Source of the DNA: Scandinavium lactucae
Lineage (GTDB): Bacteria; Pseudomonadota; Gammaproteobacteria; Enterobacterales; Enterobacteriaceae
Direction: 5' to 3'
Assembly (NCBI RefSeq): GCF_033843265.1
Contig: NZ_JAWXRD010000040.1
Location: forward strand, 434,001-498,000
DNA length: 64,000 nucleotides
Positions 62,452-64,000 of the stretch are shown here, in pieces (position 1 is the first letter of the stretch; each line of letters opens with the position of its first letter). Below the pieces are notes generated by a model. That model ran no database searches. It was given only the letters and a program-made list of their open reading frames with translations, and had not been told where the DNA came from. The translations under genes and the position numbers were made by a program.

Positions 62452-63326
62452 ACTTCCTCTCGTTTATCTTGGGGCTGTTCCCAGCTTTGCCACACGCCCT
62501 CCACCCCCGCAGGGAGCCACAGCTTACGTCCGAGTTCAATCCACGGACAGGGCTGATGAAAATCAGAGCCCTGGGACGCCAGTAGTCCGTACTGGTTCGC
62601 ATAAGCGGCAAGCTGCGCACGCTCGTGGGGAGCCTGTTGGCACTGGGCGACTTCCATTGCATCGCCGCCACATTCACTGAAGAAGGCCAACAATCTTTTC
62701 AGCCACTTGGCAGACAGGTTGTAACGCCCCGGATGGGCGATCACCGCCTTACCGCCAGAATGATGAATCACATCAATAGCTTGATCTATTGTACACCACT
62801 GTGGCGGAACGTAACCGGTTTTACCGCGCGCGAGATACTTTTTAAAGACGTCGTTAAAGTTGCTCGCTCTGCCTGATTCCACCAGAAAACGGGCGAAGTG
62901 ACCTCGGGTCACCGCCGCGCCATCAGCCAGTGCCAGTGCGCCTTCCCACGCCCCCGGGATCTGCGCTTTTTCCAGACGCTCGGCAATCAGCTTAGCGCGC
63001 TGCTGGCGACGCTCGGTTTGCGCGGCCAAAAATTCGGTCATTGCCGGATGGTCGATATCAATGTTCAGGCCAACGATATGAATATCGTGATTTTCCCAGA
63101 CGGTGGAGATTTCCACCCCGGTAATCAGGTCGAGTGGCAATCCGGCCCGGGTGATTTCAGCCCGGGCGGCGGGGATCGCTGCGACAGTATCGTGATCGGT
63201 AATGGCTAACGTACCCACGCGCATTTCCAGCGCACGATGCACCAACTCTTCCGGCGTCAGACGGCCATCAGAGGCGGTGGTGTGGCTGTGCAGGTCGTAA
63301 ATCACGGCGTAGGGATGGTCGCTCAA
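62448..63326 (-). CDS. rnm: RNase AM (YciV), PHP-domain 5'-3' exonuclease
   Basis: PHP phosphoesterase of 292 aa. The E. coli protein trims 5' ends of rRNA precursors and also hydrolyses 3',5'-nucleotide bisphosphates. Metal-binding histidines and aspartates are in DLHSHTTASDG, ITDHDT, IAHPGRYN and GSDFH. The start is TTG with CCGGAG six bases upstream, matching the family N-terminus. It is divergent from the trp operon. Confidence 0.94.
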   Translation of the reverse strand: MSDHPYAVIYDLHSHTTASDGRLTPEELVHRALEMRVGTLAITDHDTVAAIPAARAEITRAGLPLDLITGVEISTVWENHDIHIVGLNIDIDHPAMTEFLAAQTERRQQRAKLIAERLEKAQIPGAWEGALALADGAAVTRGHFARFLVESGRASNFNDVFKKYLARGKTGYVPPQWCTIDQAIDVIHHSGGKAVIAHPGRYNLSAKWLKRLLAFFSECGGDAMEVAQCQQAPHERAQLAAYANQYGLLASQGSDFHQPCPWIELGRKLWLPAGVEGVWQSWEQPQDKREEV

Positions 63327-63414
63327 AATTGCTCCGGTATTCAGTTATCGCTATCAGATTTGGGTTTGACGGCACCCATCATAGCCGTTGTGCATCATTT
63401 TCTGAAATCAGGGG

Positions 63415-63446
63415 TTGACTTTACTCCCCTGGACTAGTTAACTAGT
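63415..63446 (+). promoter_or_regulatory. trp promoter with TrpR operator
   Basis: -35 TTGACT (63415-63420), 17 bases, -10 TTAACT (63438-63443). The perfect palindrome ACTAGTTAACTAGT (63433-63446) covers the -10 box, as the E. coli trp operator does. Confidence 0.93.
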
Positions 63447-63475
63447 ACGAAAGTTCACACAACGAGGTATCTGCG

Positions 63476-63523
63476 ATGACACATTATTCCGTTACTCTGC
63501 ATGGCTGGTGGCGTACAACCTGA
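63476..63523 (+). CDS. trpL: trp operon leader peptide TrpL
   Basis: 15-aa peptide MTHYSVTLHGWWRTT, then TGA, with tandem Trp codons as in E. coli TrpL (ending GWWRTS). Ribosome stalling on these codons when tryptophan is short prevents formation of the terminator at 63569. A GAGG ribosome-binding site lies 10 bases upstream. Confidence 0.93.
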   Translation: MTHYSVTLHGWWRTT

Positions 63524-63568
63524 ATCCGGGCTGTAACTACGCGTCTGCACAAGACAAACAGATACCAG

Positions 63569-63593
63569 GCCCGCCATGCGCGGGCTTTTTTTT
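63569..63593 (+). terminator. trp attenuator terminator
   Basis: GCCCGC / GCGGGC stem with a 5-base loop followed by eight T residues, 45 bp after the trpL stop and before trpE. This is the 3:4 hairpin of the attenuator. Confidence 0.92.
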
Positions 63594-63624
63594 GAACACG
63601 ACATACCAGACAACGAGAACGAAA

Positions 63625-64000
63625 ATGCAAACACAGAAACCCGCGCTCGAATTGCTGACCAGTGACGCCATCTATCGGGAAAACCCGACGGCGCTGTTCC
63701 ACCAGCTGTGCGGTGCCCGCCCGGCAACCCTGCTGCTGGAATCAGCGGATATCGACAGTAAAGATGATTTAAAAAGCCTGCTGTTGGTTGACAGCGCCTT
63801 ACGCATTACCGCATTAGGTGACACCGTCACTATTCAGGCATTATCCGACAACGGCGCAGCCCTGCTGGATTTGCTCGACAGCACTCTGCCCGCAGGCATC
63901 GACAATCAGCGTCAGCCCAATGGCCGTGTTCTGCATTTCCCGGCGGTGAGCAATCTGCTCGATGAAGATGCCCGCCTCTGTTCCCTGTCGGTATTCGACG
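63625..64000 (+). CDS. trpE: Anthranilate synthase component I TrpE, N-terminal part
   Basis: First enzyme of tryptophan synthesis (chorismate to anthranilate with TrpG/TrpD). The ATG at 63625 reads MQTQKPALELLTSDAIYREN; 125 codons are visible before the window ends. The feedback-inhibition element LLLES (Ser at about 40 in E. coli) is intact. It is controlled by TrpR and the attenuator upstream. Confidence 0.96.
   Translation, partial: MQTQKPALELLTSDAIYRENPTALFHQLCGARPATLLLESADIDSKDDLKSLLLVDSALRITALGDTVTIQALSDNGAALLDLLDSTLPAGIDNQRQPNGRVLHFPAVSNLLDEDARLCSLSVFD

Overview
The window is chromosomal DNA of a gamma-proteobacterium of the family Enterobacteriaceae. Almost every gene is recognisable by direct recall of Escherichia coli K-12 proteins, and the order follows the E. 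coli tpx-tyrR to trpE segment. Several genes differ from K-12: an rpfF-type enoyl-CoA hydratase next to pdeR, a second tryptophanyl-tRNA synthetase, an AraC/DUF2000 pair where yciQ would be, and no puu cluster, pspE or ycjD. This pattern suggests a relative of Enterobacter, Cronobacter or Lelliottia rather than Escherichia itself. The genus is an inference; I could not run a search.

Layout. 1-4508: end of tpx, then tyrR, ycjF and ycjX. 4659-18454: the ycj sugar region. The LacI-type regulator ycjW faces an 11-gene run, ycjMNOPQRSTUV-ompG, that encodes an outer-membrane porin, an ABC importer, two glycoside phosphorylases, a guloside/glucoside redox-epimerase set and beta-phosphoglucomutase. 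A consensus-like promoter and a 14-bp LacI-type operator lie in front of ycjM, and an identical 14-mer lies at the end of ycjT. 18596-21279: the phage-shock genes pspABCD with their sigma-54 promoter, and the divergent activator pspF. 21280-22815: an AT-rich patch of poorly known or broken small genes, bracketed by a duplicated pspF 3' end. 22837-27916: an MFS transporter and an M20 amidohydrolase, divergent from a large AraC-type regulator with a long C-terminal domain.

28318-37828: the sapABCDF transporter, fabI, yciW and rnb. 38025-40882: a PAS-GGDEF-EAL protein (pdeR/rpfR) converging on an rpfF-like gene, which together look like a DSF fatty-acid signalling module. 41073-47069: yciZ, deoT, osmB, yciH, pyrF, lapB, lapA, pgpB and ribA. 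47138-48309: a short Trp-rich leader peptide with mutually exclusive RNA pairings, followed by a second trpS. 48396-53103: acnA, three tiny genes and cysB. 53299-63326: topA, yciN, sohB, yciK, btuR, rluB, an AraC/DUF2000 pair, yciO and rnm. 63415-64000: the trp promoter/operator, trpL attenuator and the start of trpE.

The most promising items are the Trp-leader upstream of the second trpS, the RpfF/RpfR pair, the paired operators in the ycj operon, and the pspF-end duplication around the AT-rich patch. No tRNA, rRNA, CRISPR array, insertion sequence or integrase gene was seen.
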